64,000 bases of DNA, from the NCBI GenBank assembly GCA_023053685.1, contig JALIGW010000026.1, positions 1,953,318 through 2,017,317 of the forward strand. The letters are read 5' to 3'. The position numbers and the translations under genes are program-made. The notes under the pieces were generated by a model. It had not been told where the DNA came from. It did not search any database and saw nothing but the letters and a program-made list of their open reading frames with translations. Positions 43,697 to 54,602 of this stretch are shown one piece after another. The DNA comes from Diadophis punctatus similis. Taxonomy: Eukaryota; Chordata; Lepidosauria; Squamata; Dipsadidae. How positions within the stretch are numbered: position 1 is the stretch's first letter; each line of letters starts with the position of its first letter.

Positions 43697-44060
43697 TAGA
43701 TCGCAGGGCAGGTCAGCCAATTGGATCTGACCGAGAAGGAGGCTCAGCAGAAGCACCTCACTGAGGACTACGAGCATAGGCTTTCCAAGCAGAGGGAAGA
43801 CCTGCGGGAGTGCAAGGCCAGGTGCCGGTGCCTGGATGCTCAACGGGCTGAGATGGTCAGCCAGTTCCAGGCCATGATGCAGTCCCACTGGAACGAGGCC
43901 CTCCGGCTCTTCACCACCAGCGGCGCTTCCCTCCAGCCTTTGCCCAAAGCCCCACACCAGGAGGCCGAAGCAGACCCCAAGTTGGAATTTCTGCCCCACT
44001 CCGACCCACACAAAAAGACCCCGAAGTGGGAGACTCTCCGCAGCAACACAAATGTTCATT
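43697..44060 (+). pseudogene. centrobin-like (CNTROB) coiled-coil fragment, intron-free copy
   Basis: A plus-strand frame opens after a TAG at 43697-43699 and runs about 360 bp before passing into transposon sequence. It is GC-rich, unlike its flanks, and reads as a real protein: heptad-like, charged (EKEAQQKHLTEDYEHRLSKQ; ECKARCRCLDAQRAEMVSQF), then QAMMQSHWNEALRLF and a proline-rich stretch. From memory, centrobin, a centriole protein, has QTMMQGHWDEANQLL followed by prolines. No start codon belongs to it. ATCGCAG/GG near 43706 could be a former splice acceptor. It could also be another coiled-coil centrosomal protein. Identification is by recall only. Confidence 0.45.
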
Positions 44061-44099
44061 GCACATATCCGTCCCAGGGGCCGTAGTTTGAGGACTCCG
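44061..44099 (+). mobile_element. hAT-like right terminus joined to the captured fragment
   Basis: ATATCCGTCCCAGGGGCCG then TAGTTTGAGGACTCC resembles the right end of hAT families starting CAGGGGTCCTCAAACTACGG. The coding frame continues 9 codons into it before stopping. No matching left terminus was found near 43.68 kb. Confidence 0.55.
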
Positions 44100-44222
44100 G
44101 ATTTAGTGCAATATAAAAAATGCAAATAATTTTTCTGCAGACCACCAAAATTTTCTCGCGGACCACCAGTGGTCCACGGACCACCAGTTAGTGGTCACCA
44201 GTTAGTGACCGCTGCCTTAGAG
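44100..44222. mobile_element. second hAT-like fragment
   Basis: CGGACCACCAGTGGTCCACGG and repeated GACCACCAGTTAGTG-type phrases resemble the terminal region of another hAT family. Partly tandem duplicated. Confidence 0.4.
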
Positions 44223-44439
44223 GGATGTACAGACCGGACCAATGGTGGCTTATTCAACAAACTTTGGTTAAGCAAATATGGCTTAGCATGATATGGGAGA
44301 GGAGTCATTTGAGGCGGCTGCCTGGGGATGAAGAAGTAGAAAGGGAATTATTTCAGAGCAAGGGAAAAGATTAGAGGTGGATTGAACGTTAAATTCCTTT
44401 TTTCCCACTCTTTGTCCACGCCTTCCCAAAAGACAAACC
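44223..44439. other. no recognisable feature
   Basis: Short unrecognised stretch. Confidence 0.25.
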
Positions 44440-44722
44440 TCTCCGTTATGTATTAATTTTTTATATCCCCCGTATGCGTTTGAATCCAGGATTTTCTAGC
44501 TTTCTTACACAACCACCAAGTGTGATAAAATGTCCCTTCTTGTTGTTCAGATTTCCAACGTGTACTTGAAGTGCCTTTCTGCATTCTAGACAATTTCTCT
44601 GGGGACGCAAACCGAGGTTCTTTTGTAAAAAAATTATCCTTAAGATGATAACACAATGTACAATTCAGTTCTCTCAGTCACGTATTTCCCCATTGTCCCA
44701 TCTGTATACCACAACCAACGTT
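44440..44722 (-). mobile_element. L1 ORF2 C-terminal fragment
   Basis: The minus-strand frame 44453-44656 contains SEQQEGTFYHTWWLCKKARK, the same region as CKKEQGTFFHTWWLC in the 40.1-kb L1 piece, with upstream residues of the same fold. Truncated at both ends. Confidence 0.75.
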
Positions 44723-44734
44723 TTTAGCCTAACT

Positions 44735-44925
44735 GTTTTAACAGTTAGTACAATTAATCAGTGGAACAGCCTGCCTCTAGAAGCTGTGAATGCTCCAACA
44801 CTGGAAGTTTTTAAGAAGATGTTGGATAACCATTTGCCTGAAGGGGTGTAAGGTTTCCTGCCTAAGCAGGAGGTTGGACTAGAAGACCTCCAAGGTCCCT
44901 TCCAACTCTGTTAAAGAGAAAAAAT
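44735..44925 (+). mobile_element. CR1 LINE 3' end
   Basis: TINQWNSLPLEAVNAPTLEV (44750-44812) then the 3' end CTAGAAGACCTCCAAGG and AACTCTGTTA. Confidence 0.88.
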
Positions 44926-45469
44926 ACGATTTTTTTAAAAAATAGCTATTGTTAGTGCTTTATTAATGCCACATTCTTCTGCTGATTTTGTTTGTCAATT
45001 TATCCCCTTTCTTTTGGGGGTGACCAAGACAGAAAGGCTAACCCTGACCCACTTCTCCCACTTGTAGTAACCTAAGGTTGAGGTAGGTTAAAGTCACCCC
45101 CAAAGCACCAACAGCTCTGGATGGATTTGATCCTGGGGTGTCTGAGACAAGCAGCTCTGCCATCTGTTCCCTTGGACAATCTGGCCTTGCAATTATTTAT
45201 TATTTATCAACGTCTGCTGTAATTGATGTATTTTTAGGATGGGTTTTTGGACGGTAAGCAAACTGAAAACGGAATTTCTCTTGGAAGCAAGCGAGATTGT
45301 GTTGGCTTAGTCGATTACTCTCCCTGTAAGAAAACTCTCTTGTCGCAGGGTTCCTGACAGATCACCAGCCAAGCTGGATCCCGCTTCCTTGAACTTCCAA
45401 AGTTCAAGAACTCATGTCACCAAGCTTCCTTTTATTGTTCTTTTTTTTTAAAAAAAACCATTTATTTAT
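44926..45469. other. no recognisable feature
   Basis: Unrecognised stretch. Confidence 0.3.
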
Positions 45470-45725
45470 ATTTCTTCCATTCGATCATGTTGAATTCTCA
45501 GAGACGGCCCTTGACAAATCCCTGAAGTTTCCTTGGCAAGAGGAAACTTGCCATTGCTTCCTTCCTAAGGCTGAAAGACGGTGGCTGGCCCAACGTCATC
45601 CACTGGCTTTTGTGAAGAAGGCGGGACTAAAGCTCGCCATCTCCTAGTGATTGGCTCAAAGTTGCCCACTCGGCTTTCATGCCTAAGGCGGGACTAGAAC
45701 TCGCCATCTCCTGGTGATTGGTCAC
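45470..45725 (-). mobile_element. tRNA-derived SINE (15.3-kb family) with two to three units
   Basis: TTTCCTTGGCAAGAGGAAAC, TTCCTTCCTAAGGCTGAAAG, then units with GGCGGGACTAGAACTCGCC and TCTCCTGGTGATTGG. Confidence 0.7.
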
Positions 45726-46105
45726 TGGCTCCTTCACTCACCTGGATCAGCTCGCCTCCCCTCCCTCCTGACTCTATGGGGGTCCTTCCTCTCTCTCTTT
45801 TCCCCTCAGTTATCCTCCCCCCTCCATTCCACTCTCCAAAATATCTCTCCTTTTTTTATCTCCTTCTCTTCTTTCCATACCTCTTCCTCCCTCAGTGGAA
45901 GCTCCTAGGGCTATTCCAACTAAAAAATTCTAAATTTTTAACCTTATCTGAGATAAATGCGCCCTCCCCCCTCACCTTTCAGGATTCCAACCAACTCTCC
46001 CACTCCCCAAAGTTTTCCCGCCAAAACCTGACAGAACCCCCTTCTCCTTTTTTCCTGCCTCTTCCTCCCTCAGACGAAGCTCCAAGTCTTTGCCCCCCCC
46101 CCGCC
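45726..46105. other. pyrimidine-rich stretch, no gene
   Basis: Irregular C/T-rich sequence on the plus strand that gives proline- and serine-rich frames. It has no splice or start context and ends at C runs (about 46090-46107). Confidence 0.4.
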
Positions 46106-46107
46106 CC

Positions 46108-46218
46108 TGCTAAAAAGAAAAGATTGGACAGCCATTTGTCCAAAATGGTATAGGGTCTCCTGCTTGAGCAAGGGGTTGGACTAGAAGACCTCCAAGGTCC
46201 CTTCCAGCCCTATTCTGA
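46108..46218 (+). mobile_element. CR1 LINE 3' end
   Basis: AAAAGATTGGACAGCCATTTG through GACTAGAAGACCTCCAAGG and TTCCAGCCCTATTCTG. Confidence 0.85.
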
Positions 46219-46229
46219 TTAGCTGAATT

Positions 46230-46396
46230 ATAAGAACAATTAATCAGTGGAACGACTTGCCACCAGAAGTTGTGGGTGCCCCATCACTGGAGGTTTTTAA
46301 GAACAGACTGGACAGCCATTTGTCCAAAATGGGATAGGGTCTCCTGTTTGAGGAGGGAATTGGACTAGATGTCCAAGATCTCTTTCAACTGTTATT
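46230..46396 (+). mobile_element. CR1 LINE 3' end, second in tandem
   Basis: Starts AGAACAATTAATCAGTGGAA and ends GGACTAGATGTCCAAGATC, overlapping in content with the copy just before it. Either two insertions or a local duplication. Confidence 0.83.
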
Positions 46397-47091
46397 TGTA
46401 TGTTATTTTTCTGTTAAAAGCTAATATGTCAGGTAGATCTTGCTGTAGACATCCAAGTGAAATCAAAGGGAAAAAAATAACTTATTTCCACATGCACTTT
46501 AAATGTGCTTCTAACATCTTTGAATGTTTCCCGGAAAGAGATGTAAAATTTAATCCCTGGAGCTGATTTATAAAGAGGGTCAATTTGCTTCAGTCTGCAG
46601 TAGAAGATCTTTATTACTTGGAATAAGCAGTTAAAGAATATTGGTCTTCTTCAGCCCCGGAAAACTCTTAGGTGCTGCTTCAAATTGTGTGTTCTTGTTA
46701 TTTGTGGAGGGAAGCTCTGGCAATTACAGAGAGACTTGGCTAGGGAAGGCAGCATACTGATTTTAAAATTAAGAAAGGAAGCTCTTAAGAGAGGACTAAT
46801 CACCAGCTTCTATTTGCTGTTTAGTGGTTCGTGCCTTTGCACAGCATAGTAAGGAACGATTCCTGGTGTGGGGGGTTGTGATTTGTGACGTTTCCTCTGT
46901 TCCAATGGTCTTGAAGCTCAGATGACACGCAAGGTAGATCCGCAGGTTGGTTTCTGCCTTAGGGAACAGAGGCTACAGTTTTATTATTATCTTTTCTTTT
47001 GTGGTTATTAGTGTTTCTTAGATGGAGTGCGGGGCTGCCCCGTGGCATAACAAGTAAAAAGGCATAACAAGTAAAAAGGTTTGGAGCTTTC
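46397..47091. other. no recognisable feature
   Basis: Unrecognised stretch. A short direct repeat, GGCATAACAAGTAAAAAGG, occurs twice at about 47043-47078. Confidence 0.3.
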
Positions 47092-47370
47092 TATCAAAGG
47101 TAAAAGTTTCCCCTGTCCAGTTGTATCCGACTTTAGCGGGTGATAATCATCCAGTTTCCGTGGTCATGCAGTCAACATGATTATACGCCAAAGGTCCACC
47201 TTCCCACCGAAGTGGTACCCATTTATCTATTCGAATGCTTTCGAACTGCTAGGTTGCTAGTAGCTGAGGCAGGAATGGGAGCTCAACCCATCACACAGAA
47301 CTGGGGTCTCAAACTGCAATCTCCCATCGACAAGCACTTAACCACTAGCCCACCACACACCCCTGAATGG
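47092..47370 (-). mobile_element. Sauria-type tRNA-derived SINE (BovB-like tail)
   Basis: Antisense: tail AAAGGTAAAAGTTTCCCCTG and TTGTATCCGACTTTAGCGG (similar to BovB 3' ends), middle GGTCATGCAGTCAACATG and CTTTCGAACTGCTAGGTTG, head AACCACTAGCCCACCAC. Sauria SINEs of squamates are mobilised by BovB LINEs. Confidence 0.75.
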
Positions 47371-47774
47371 CATAGGATGAGGTTATCTGAAGGACGTCTA
47401 CTGATCCTACAAGGTTAGACAGGTGTGCACACTCCCGGATCCTTCTCTTAAACGTTGCCACCTTATGTGAGATGGAAAGTGTGTCTTTTGGTGGGCAGTT
47501 CCTGCCCTATGGAACACCTGTCCCCCATCGTTTAGCATTCCTACTCTTCCAGAAAGTCCCGAAGATCTGACATTCTCCTTAAACACTGAGGTAAGACAAG
47601 GTGACCGCATGTTGGAAGTTGGACTTGGACCAAGTTGATTTTTTTTTAATGTTTATGATTTTAATGGTTTTTATCTTGTTTTAACTCATGGTTGGAGCTT
47701 CCCAGACTCTGGTATAGGATGGGCAGCTCTATATATGCTTTAAATAAATAAGTAATGACCTTCTAAGAGACAGT
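47371..47774. other. no gene; LINE-tail relic near 47.7 kb
   Basis: Unrecognised except GGATGGGCAGCTCTATATATG with a TAAATAAATAAG end (about 47715-47755), a LINE/SINE tail relic. Confidence 0.35.
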
Positions 47775-47935
47775 GAGAACAATTAACCAACGGAATGGCT
47801 TGCCTCCAGAGGTTGTGGGTGCTCCATCACTGGAAGTTTGTAAGAAGAGACTGGACAGCCTCTGGGATGGTAGAGGGGGTTGGATTAGAAGACCTCCAAG
47901 GTCCCTTCCAACACTGTTATTCTATGTTCTTCTAA
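47775..47935 (+). mobile_element. CR1 LINE 3' end
   Basis: TINQRNGLPPEVVGAPSLEV, then a deletion of the HLSEMVWGLLLEQ part, then AGAAGACCTCCAAGG and TTCTATGTTCTTC. Confidence 0.87.
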
Positions 47936-48034
47936 GACTAAGTCAACATCCTTCCGTTCTACTATGGAAGACCAGGATGGGTTTGGAGCTGTTTGGGGTC
48001 CTGAACTTTGCTGTCTGTTAATCAGGGAGTTGCT

Positions 48035-48065
48035 ATTTTACCTCACGGAAGTTGTGAGGTAAAAT
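48035..48065. other. 12-bp perfect hairpin
   Basis: ATTTTACCTCAC and its exact complement GTGAGGTAAAAT flank the 7-base loop GGAAGTT. No surrounding element is recognised. Confidence 0.6.
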
Positions 48066-48242
48066 ATGGCCTAAAATTTCCCCATCCAGATTGATCTCTA
48101 AAACAATTTCCTCCAAAAGCTTCATAAGTGATCCTAAAATGAAGCAGGGATAACTTTCAACTCCCATTTGGTGCCTTCTTTAGCAAACAATTATTCAGTG
48201 CTTACCTTTCCTTTTCCTAAAAGAGTTGTTTGTTTGTTTGTT

Positions 48243-48396
48243 TGTTGGGTTGTAAATATTTTTGCTACTGGTTCACGTGCGGCCACTTCTGCGCATGTTC
48301 AGAAGCATCCCGGGCAGGTGGGCGGAGCCTCCCACCGCCGACGCTACCGGTTCTAAGAACCGGTCCAAACCGGGAGCAACCCACCGCTGGTTTGTT
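48243..48396. mobile_element. hAT-type element, left end damaged
   Basis: The right end GCAACCCACCGCTG and the internal TACCGGTTCTAAGAACCGGT are typical of the CAG(C/T)GGTGGGTTGC family. The left end reads TTGGGTTGTAAATATTTTTGC inside a (GTTT)n run. GTTTGTTT occurs on both sides, but the run makes it uninformative as a duplication. Confidence 0.6.
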
Positions 48397-49344
48397 TGCT
48401 TGCTTGCTTTTGCAATCATCCGGTAGGGTGTTTGTGGACGGTTCTTTGCTCGTTTTGTTGATAAATAGAACTTCTATTTTTCCAAGTCAGTTTTATTGTC
48501 TTTAACCTCATTTATCCCCCAGATCATTTGATTTCCTTAGAGTGTCATCTCCTCATTGTGTGAAGCTGGGATTATTAATATTGGGGGAGGGGAAAATCTA
48601 CTATAAAACTCTAAGTCAAGGTGAGCCAATGGGATAGAAGGAGCTTATAAAACTGTCATTCAATCAGTCGATAAAACAAATATCTCTATTGGAGAATTGT
48701 CTGGGGGGGCCTGAAAAATCCTGTTAAATATGATTTTCTCTCTCTCTCTCTTTCAAACGGAGAGCATCTGTGAGTTGAACTCTTGTGTGGAGGAATTCCA
48801 GTTGGAAAGTGTTCTGCCCCAGCTATGAACCACAAAGAATGCAGCACATACAAATTCTGTCCAAACTTTCATTTACTAAATTAAAAACTACTAATGAGCT
48901 TTCTTAGTAGTCGTCAAACACAAATACAGTGTAAAGCAATCTTTGCTGAACACCGGCTGTTAATTCAACTTCATTAACAGCCAGCACGTGTCCATGACAT
49001 AATAAATCAAGTCTGAGCAAACAGTCGTGGAGATATCATGAAGCTTACAATGGTTGGCAAAATGCCCAGAAGCAGTTTGCAGGAAGAATGCCAAGAGAGA
49101 GAACAAGAGCCGAGCAGAGGTTTCTGGATTCAAGACACAAAGGCATAAAAAAAATGAAAGTTGTTTCCTGCAAATTGCTGCCTGTTAGAGAAACTGAAGT
49201 AATGAGGACAAACAAGCACAAAATAATATACACATTTATCTAAAGATTGTGGGTTTTTTTAAATTCAAGAACTTTTAAAGGTCTCCTTAATTTTTAGGCG
49301 AAAAATCTTGTTATGTCATGCAGACAGAAATGGATGAAAAGTGC
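48397..49344. other. no recognisable feature
   Basis: About 950 bp. The 48.79-49.02 kb part has the look of an old LTR or repeat but has no identifiable ends. Confidence 0.3.
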
Positions 49345-49585
49345 GCAATCTCTGAGCTTGGTTGTTTGCTTGCAGACATTTCATGACCCAACTAGGTAAC
49401 ATCATCAGTGCTAGTGAGTGTGAGGTTTGCTCCCTGTTTATATAGAGAAGCTCTGAGCTTGGTTGTTTGCTTGCAGAGATTTCATGACCCAATTAACCTA
49501 CATTGTCATTGTGAGGGAGTGTGGGGATTTTGTTCCCTATTATATATAGTAGCTTGCCCCTGCCAATTTTGGCAGGAGTGTGTTT
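49345..49585 (-). mobile_element. Penelope-like repeat, two units
   Basis: TCTGAGCTTGGTTGTTTGC, the hammerhead-like core, GTGCTAGTGAGTGTGAGG, a second GAGCTTGGTTGTTTGC, and a diverged core near 49474-49508. Same arrangement as the array at 0.1-0.6 kb. Confidence 0.6.
49375..49408 (-). ncRNA. hammerhead-like motif
   Basis: CTGATGA, GAAA and GTC are intact; the base after GAAA is T, stem II has one mismatch, and GCA/TGC for stem I is intact. The neighbour at 49474-49508 is too decayed to list separately. Confidence 0.42.
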
Positions 49586-50317
49586 TTCTCCTTGATTAGA
49601 ATATTGTTTTCTGTTTGATTGTTTGTCTGGGGTTAATCCCTGCTTACCTGGAGGTTGGTGGCTGGAAAGGATGTATTCTGGTCTTTTTGTTTCCTCCTTA
49701 GCTTTTTGTTGTCTCTATTCCATGGTGTGTAAATGTGTTTTATCTCTTTGTGTCTGTTGATGGCTGGTGTATCCCAGTCCAGAAATACCCTGAAGTGATC
49801 ATTTGTGTTTTTCTGGATGGCTTTTGAATTGCCATCCAATCTCTTAGCCTTGCTTGCAAGAATGCTAACATAAAAATAAAAATGGAATCCTTTTCTTCTG
49901 ATTATTCAGCCTTCCTTCTTTCTTCTATGCAAATTCAAATCCACAACGCTTTAACTAGAACGTCGTTTTTGTTTCAGACAATACCTGTTTTGATAACTGA
50001 TGTACCACTTAAACAATGGCAGAAGGATATATTTGTATGGCAGTGGGGAGGAAAATGATGAGTGAAATGTAAAGTATTACAAGATACAAAGAGCAGAGCT
50101 TAACAACTGCCTCAAAGAACATAAAATCATGTGGATCACATGAACAATCCATTTCACGACAATCAGAAGATACGACCAAAACAGGCAGACCCCATTCCGG
50201 TCATATGTATTATATTCTCCTGGCAATTCTCCTTTCCATGCTTTTAAAAATAAGCGCAGGGAAGGTTTTTATTTTATAATCTTAGAGTAAGAGATAATTT
50301 TGTAATTCAACTTATTT
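49586..50317. other. no recognisable feature
   Basis: Unrecognised stretch of about 730 bp. Confidence 0.3.
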
Positions 50318-50610
50318 CGGCTACAAAGGTGTGTGTGTGTGTGTGTGTGTGTGTGTAACATTTTTTGCTGATAATTGAAAATAAAGGGAGACTATTATAG
50401 ATCTATTTCGAGCTATTTTGCTCTCGTCAGATAGCCATACCCTTAGTGGGATTTGAACCTGAGCAGTCTGCTTGTAAGGCAGCAGTTTTAACCTCTAGGC
50501 CAGGTTCTCTTCCCTATCAGCTTTTCACCAGGAAAGGGTTATATATGTCGAGTTATCCTGGTGTATGGAAGGAAACATCACAGCTTCCTTTTGCCTTTCA
50601 TATATATATT
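50318..50610 (-). mobile_element. tRNA-derived SINE, third family, with (GT)n at its tail
   Basis: Sense on the minus strand: head GGCCTAGAGGTTAAAACTG, B box GGTTCAAATCCC (antisense at about 50449), body ATAGCTCGAAATAGATC and TCTCCCTTTATTTTCAATT, tail into a (GT)n run at 50330-50356. An upstream extension (to about 50610) contains ATCCTGGTGTATGG. Confidence 0.72.
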
Positions 50611-50643
50611 TTTGTATAAAAATTATATATATATATAATTTTT

Positions 50644-50772
50644 AAAAAGAGACTGGACAGCCTTTTGTCTGGAATGGTATAGTGTCTGCTTCTCAAGCAG
50701 GGGGTTGGACTAGAAGACCTCCAAGGTCCCTTCCAACTCTCTTATTCTGTTCTGTTATTCTGTTATTCTTTT
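50644..50772 (+). mobile_element. CR1 LINE 3' end
   Basis: AAAGAGACTGGACAGCC through GACTAGAAGACCTCCAAGG and a tail of TTATTCTGTTCTGTTATTC. Confidence 0.88.
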
Positions 50773-52286
50773 TCTTCTTTCTTTCTGCTCTTTTCCCTCC
50801 CACTTTCATCTTCCTTCCTTTCCCAACTACTTTTACCATTTATTAGCTTGGCTTCAATTTTATGTTCTTTGTAAAAAAAAAACCATCATAAAAATTTACC
50901 TGGGGGGCAAAAAAAATAAAAGAAGGGAAGGAAATCTTGTGATTCATCTTAGGTGTGGGGTAAGGGGAGGCAGCTCTCTTGAGTTTCTTTCTTTTACAAA
51001 AGGGAGAAATAAATGATTGTCTGATGGGGTTAGAGACCAGTCATTGCAGGATGCTAAGATGTCTGACTGGCTTCGCAGTATTTATTGCTTTTTATACAGT
51101 TTTCCAAGCAGCAAAAGGTAGAAGAAAGTAACAGCATTTTTATTGGTGAATTCTCATCGCCAATCCTTAAGAACATCCTGTTGATACAACCTAGATGAGA
51201 TCACGTGCCAGCCAGGGATAGTGTCCTACATCATCCTGGCGATGTGAACTGGGTGAGATCATGTAGGTATGCGAGGCCTGCTTGAGGTAGGCAGTTTGCT
51301 GCACACAACCTCCACATAGCCTCTATCTCTACAATTGTCTACCCAACCTGCAAGCTTTCAGGGGGCTATTTTAGAAAGCTCGCAAAAGGGAGTCCTTGAT
51401 AAATGGCGGGGGGGGGGGTTCCCCAGGCAAAGAGAAAGGTCTGCTTGACCATCTACTGAAAAGAACTCATTATCCAGTGATCTTTAAAAAAAACCCGATT
51501 ACAGACAATAGTTTATTATTATTATTTTAAAAGGAATTGGGGTTCTGTGCAGGGAAGACCACCTACCCTCCATTAGACCCACTAAGGATTTATTCTCTTG
51601 TTCTCTCTCAAAACACAATTGTTAAGCGCAGTTTTCTTTTTCCTACTTAACCAGAGCAAGTAGGCCGCGATTCAGAAATAATCATGGGGAAAAGGAGAGA
51701 CGTCTGCAGGGACAAATTTAAAAGAGGAAGACAACCATCCTCTCTCATTTGTACGTGACGTGAGACTGGCTAATGGGAAACTGAGGCAGTCAAGATTTTG
51801 GCTTATTCCGTGGCCCGCTTTCCTCACCTCTGGGCTGCCTTCCACCAGCCTGCTGCTTCCAAGATTAAAACCCACGAAAATGACTAATAATTGAGACTCT
51901 CTTTCTTCCTCTTGGAGAAAAAAAATCCTCTTTTGTCCCCTGTAAATGATTTTTTTAAAAAAGAAAAAAGAGCAGTCGAGACGAATGAATTGTGATTCTC
52001 AGAAGCATGTGAAGGTCACCAAAAAATTGAAGGAGGGAGGTGAGATGGTTCACCACTTGGAGCCAAATTATTGGAGCTCCCCAACCAGATCCTGAGTTCT
52101 CCTCTCTCCAGGGAGAAGAACCCGCTAGAAGGACATTATAAATCTTTCAAAAGTTTTTCCCCGAAATGTGGGGATTGGCATGTCCCCATCCCGAGGTCTC
52201 TCCTTAGATTGTATGGAAAGGTGAAAAGACAGGGAAGATGCAGAAGGAGGGAGAGAGAATCCCTATCTCTGTGTCCTTCTGTAGCA
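50773..52286. other. single-copy-looking stretch
   Basis: 1.5 kb with a G run near 51406-51418 and no recognised repeat. The part at 51.04-51.34 kb has a TTTTTATACAG box and is a weak candidate for an old LTR. Confidence 0.3.
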
Positions 52287-52450
52287 CAGGTGGGTTTCAG
52301 CAGGTTCTGACCAGTTCTGGAGAACCGGTAGCGGAAATTTTGAGTAGTTCGGAGAACCGGTAAATACCACCTCTGGCTGGCCCCGCCCCCATCTATTCTC
52401 TGCCTCCCCGAGTCCCAGCTGATCGGGAGGAAATGGGGATTTTGCAAGAT
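52287..52450 (-). mobile_element. hAT-type element (13.6-kb family), partial
   Basis: CAGGTGGGTTTCAGCAGGTTC, then GAGAACCGGTAGCGGAAAT, GTAAATACCACCTCTGGC and GATTTTGCAAGATC are the reverse of the 13.6-kb element. The right end is replaced by the GGAA minisatellite. Confidence 0.75.
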
Positions 52451-53305
52451 CTAAAAAATAGAGGGAGGGAGGGAGGATGCTAAATGGAGGGAGGAAGGAT
52501 TGAAAGATGCTGAACTCAGGGAAGGAAGGAAGGAAGGAAGGAAGGAAGGAAGGAAGGAAGGAAGGAAGGAAGGAAGGAAGGTGCTAAATGGAGGGAGGAA
52601 GGGAGGAAGGATTGAAAGATGCTGAACTCAAGGATGGATGGAAGGAAGGAAGGAAGGAAGGAAGGAAGGAAGGAAGGAAGATGCTAAATGGAGGGAGGGA
52701 GGGAGGAAGGATTGAAAGATGCTGAACTCAAGGAAGGAAGGAAGGAAGGAAGGAAGGAAGGAAGGAAGGAAGGAAGGAAGGAAGATGCTAAATGGAGGGA
52801 GGAAGGGAGGAAGGATTGAAAGATGCTGAACTCAGGGAAGGAAGGAAGGAAGGAAGGAAGGAAGGAAGGAAGGAAGGAAGGAAGGAAGGAAGGAAGGAAG
52901 GAAGATGCTAAATGGAGGGAGGAAGGATTGAAAGATGCTGAACTCAAGGAAGGAAGGAAGGAAGGAAGATGCTAAATGGAGGGAGGAAGGGAGGAAGGAT
53001 TGAAAGATGCTGAACTCGGGGAAGGAAGGAAGGAAGGAAGGAAGGAAGGAAGGAAGGAAGGAAGGAAGGAAGGAAGGAAGGAAGGAAGGAAGATGCTAAA
53101 TGGAGGGAGGAAGGGAGGAAGGATTGAAAGATGCTGAACTCAGGGAAGGAAGGAAGGAAGGAAGGAAGGAAGGAAGGAAGGAAGGAAGGAAGGAAGGAAG
53201 GAAGGAAACGATTTCTCTCCTTCATACCCCTGCAAAGCTGCTGAGCCCTTTCCAGTTTTCATTCCCACTTCTTCATGAGTCGTTCCCTCCCTCCTTCCCT
53301 CCCTC
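52451..53305. repeat. (GGAA)n minisatellite with GATTGAAAGATGCTGAACTC core
   Basis: Seven higher-order units alternate (GGAA)n blocks with the core ATTGAAAGATGCTGAACTC and GATGCTAAATGGAGGGAGG. The core is the exact complement of GTTCAGCATCTTTCAATCC at 37.6 kb. GGAA block lengths vary between units. Confidence 0.94.
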
Positions 53306-54005
53306 CATTGAGCATCTGCAGAAAAAGTAATTAGGAGTTCCATCGCAAATGATTATTTTCCCCCCAAAAAGGCAACAATCATGACACCGAGTCTGTTGTG
53401 AGAGATTAATTCCAGGGCTTAATTGAAAGTGCAGGAGCAGAACTGAGAGGCTGGGCAAAGACTTTGGAGAGGGAAGGAACTTTTGGCGATAAAGCCCATC
53501 TGTCTTTTTTTTTTTTCATCCGAAAAGGCCTTTCCGTGTTCACAACCCATTCACACACACACACAGGCTCTTCCCCATGGCTAAAGTTGAGGGGGGAGAA
53601 TCATTAAATGTCGGTTAAATCCAAGGTTGCTTCTTGGCTACGTCTCCTGTTTGGGATGTTCAGATGCACCCTGCAGTAAACAAAGATCTGCATAGATGAC
53701 CTCTAAGTTCCCCGAATATAGATATATATTTAAAAAGGCCCAGAATTCTATGACAGCAAAAGATCAGTGTGGCTCAAAATAGATTTTTGTGGTGGTGTTG
53801 ACAGGATGACAAGAAACAGAGATTGACATGGCTATCATTCTTCGGTCCAAAATTCGCTCAGCTTTTTTCGGTTATATATTTAGCAAAATGAGTCTATGAA
53901 TCAGCATTATCTAGGGTTAGCCGCATGGGACTCTAAATTAGAAAAATGTTTTCGAAAGCGTTGTTGCAAACAAAACTGTATGCTAGTGAAGGTTGAAAAA
54001 GATTC
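53306..54005. other. no recognisable feature
   Basis: Unrecognised stretch with a T run near 53504-53515 and a short (CA)n near 53554. Confidence 0.3.
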
Positions 54006-54010
54006 TTTAA

Positions 54011-54082
<72 letters not shown>

Positions 54083-54083
54083 A
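54006..54083. repeat. (AAAG)n microsatellite
   Basis: About 78 bp of near-pure AAAG. Confidence 0.96.
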
Positions 54084-54487
54084 ACCCAGAATGAAAATAG
54101 TTAAGGAAAATACTTAAAACATACAACTCCTGAGAAATGAGAAATTAGCTAGCCCATGGTTTTATTCAGCTTCTCGCCTCTTTTTTCTTCTTAGCCTCAA
54201 ATTGAGAGCGTTAATTTCTGCATTGGTTTGTGATTTTTCTTTTTTTTAACAAAAAGCTTTTTTGAACTCTCGGGCGAATATAGTTCCAATCTTTGTAATT
54301 TTCTATACCGTTTTTTTTTCTCTCTGAGCGTTTTGGATGTGCTCCTAATATATACATTGTTGACAAGAAAAATTAATACCTGTCATTTTCTTGACATAGA
54401 TGTGTGTAGTTTTATGCTGCATTTCAGAATTTTGACAAATGCATGCTTCTTTCAGGATATAAATACATTCTACCTGAATCCATGGGA
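54084..54487. other. no recognisable feature
   Basis: AT-rich, unrecognised. Confidence 0.3.
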
Positions 54488-54545
54488 AAGAAGAATTGGA
54501 AGGGATCTTCGAGGTCATCTAAACCAACCCTCTTGGCCAGGGCAA
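54488..54545 (-). mobile_element. CR1 LINE 3' terminus, short
   Basis: AGAATTGGAAGGGATCTTCG then GGTCATCTAAACCAACCC, diverged antisense CR1 end. Confidence 0.6.
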
Positions 54546-54602
54546 TAAATTGGGTAAGTTTATACGAAAGAATTAAATAAATTATCATTATGATTTGTTA
54601 AA

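Noticed and set aside
43721..43723. TTG as a start codon for the centrobin-like frame
   Set aside because: The frame continues upstream to a TAG at 43697; the fragment is an internal exon piece without its own start.
51040..51340. Possible solo LTR (TTTTTATACAG box)
   Set aside because: No paired ends, no target duplication and no second copy in the window. The same applies to the LTR-like stretches at 48.8 and 58.5 kb.
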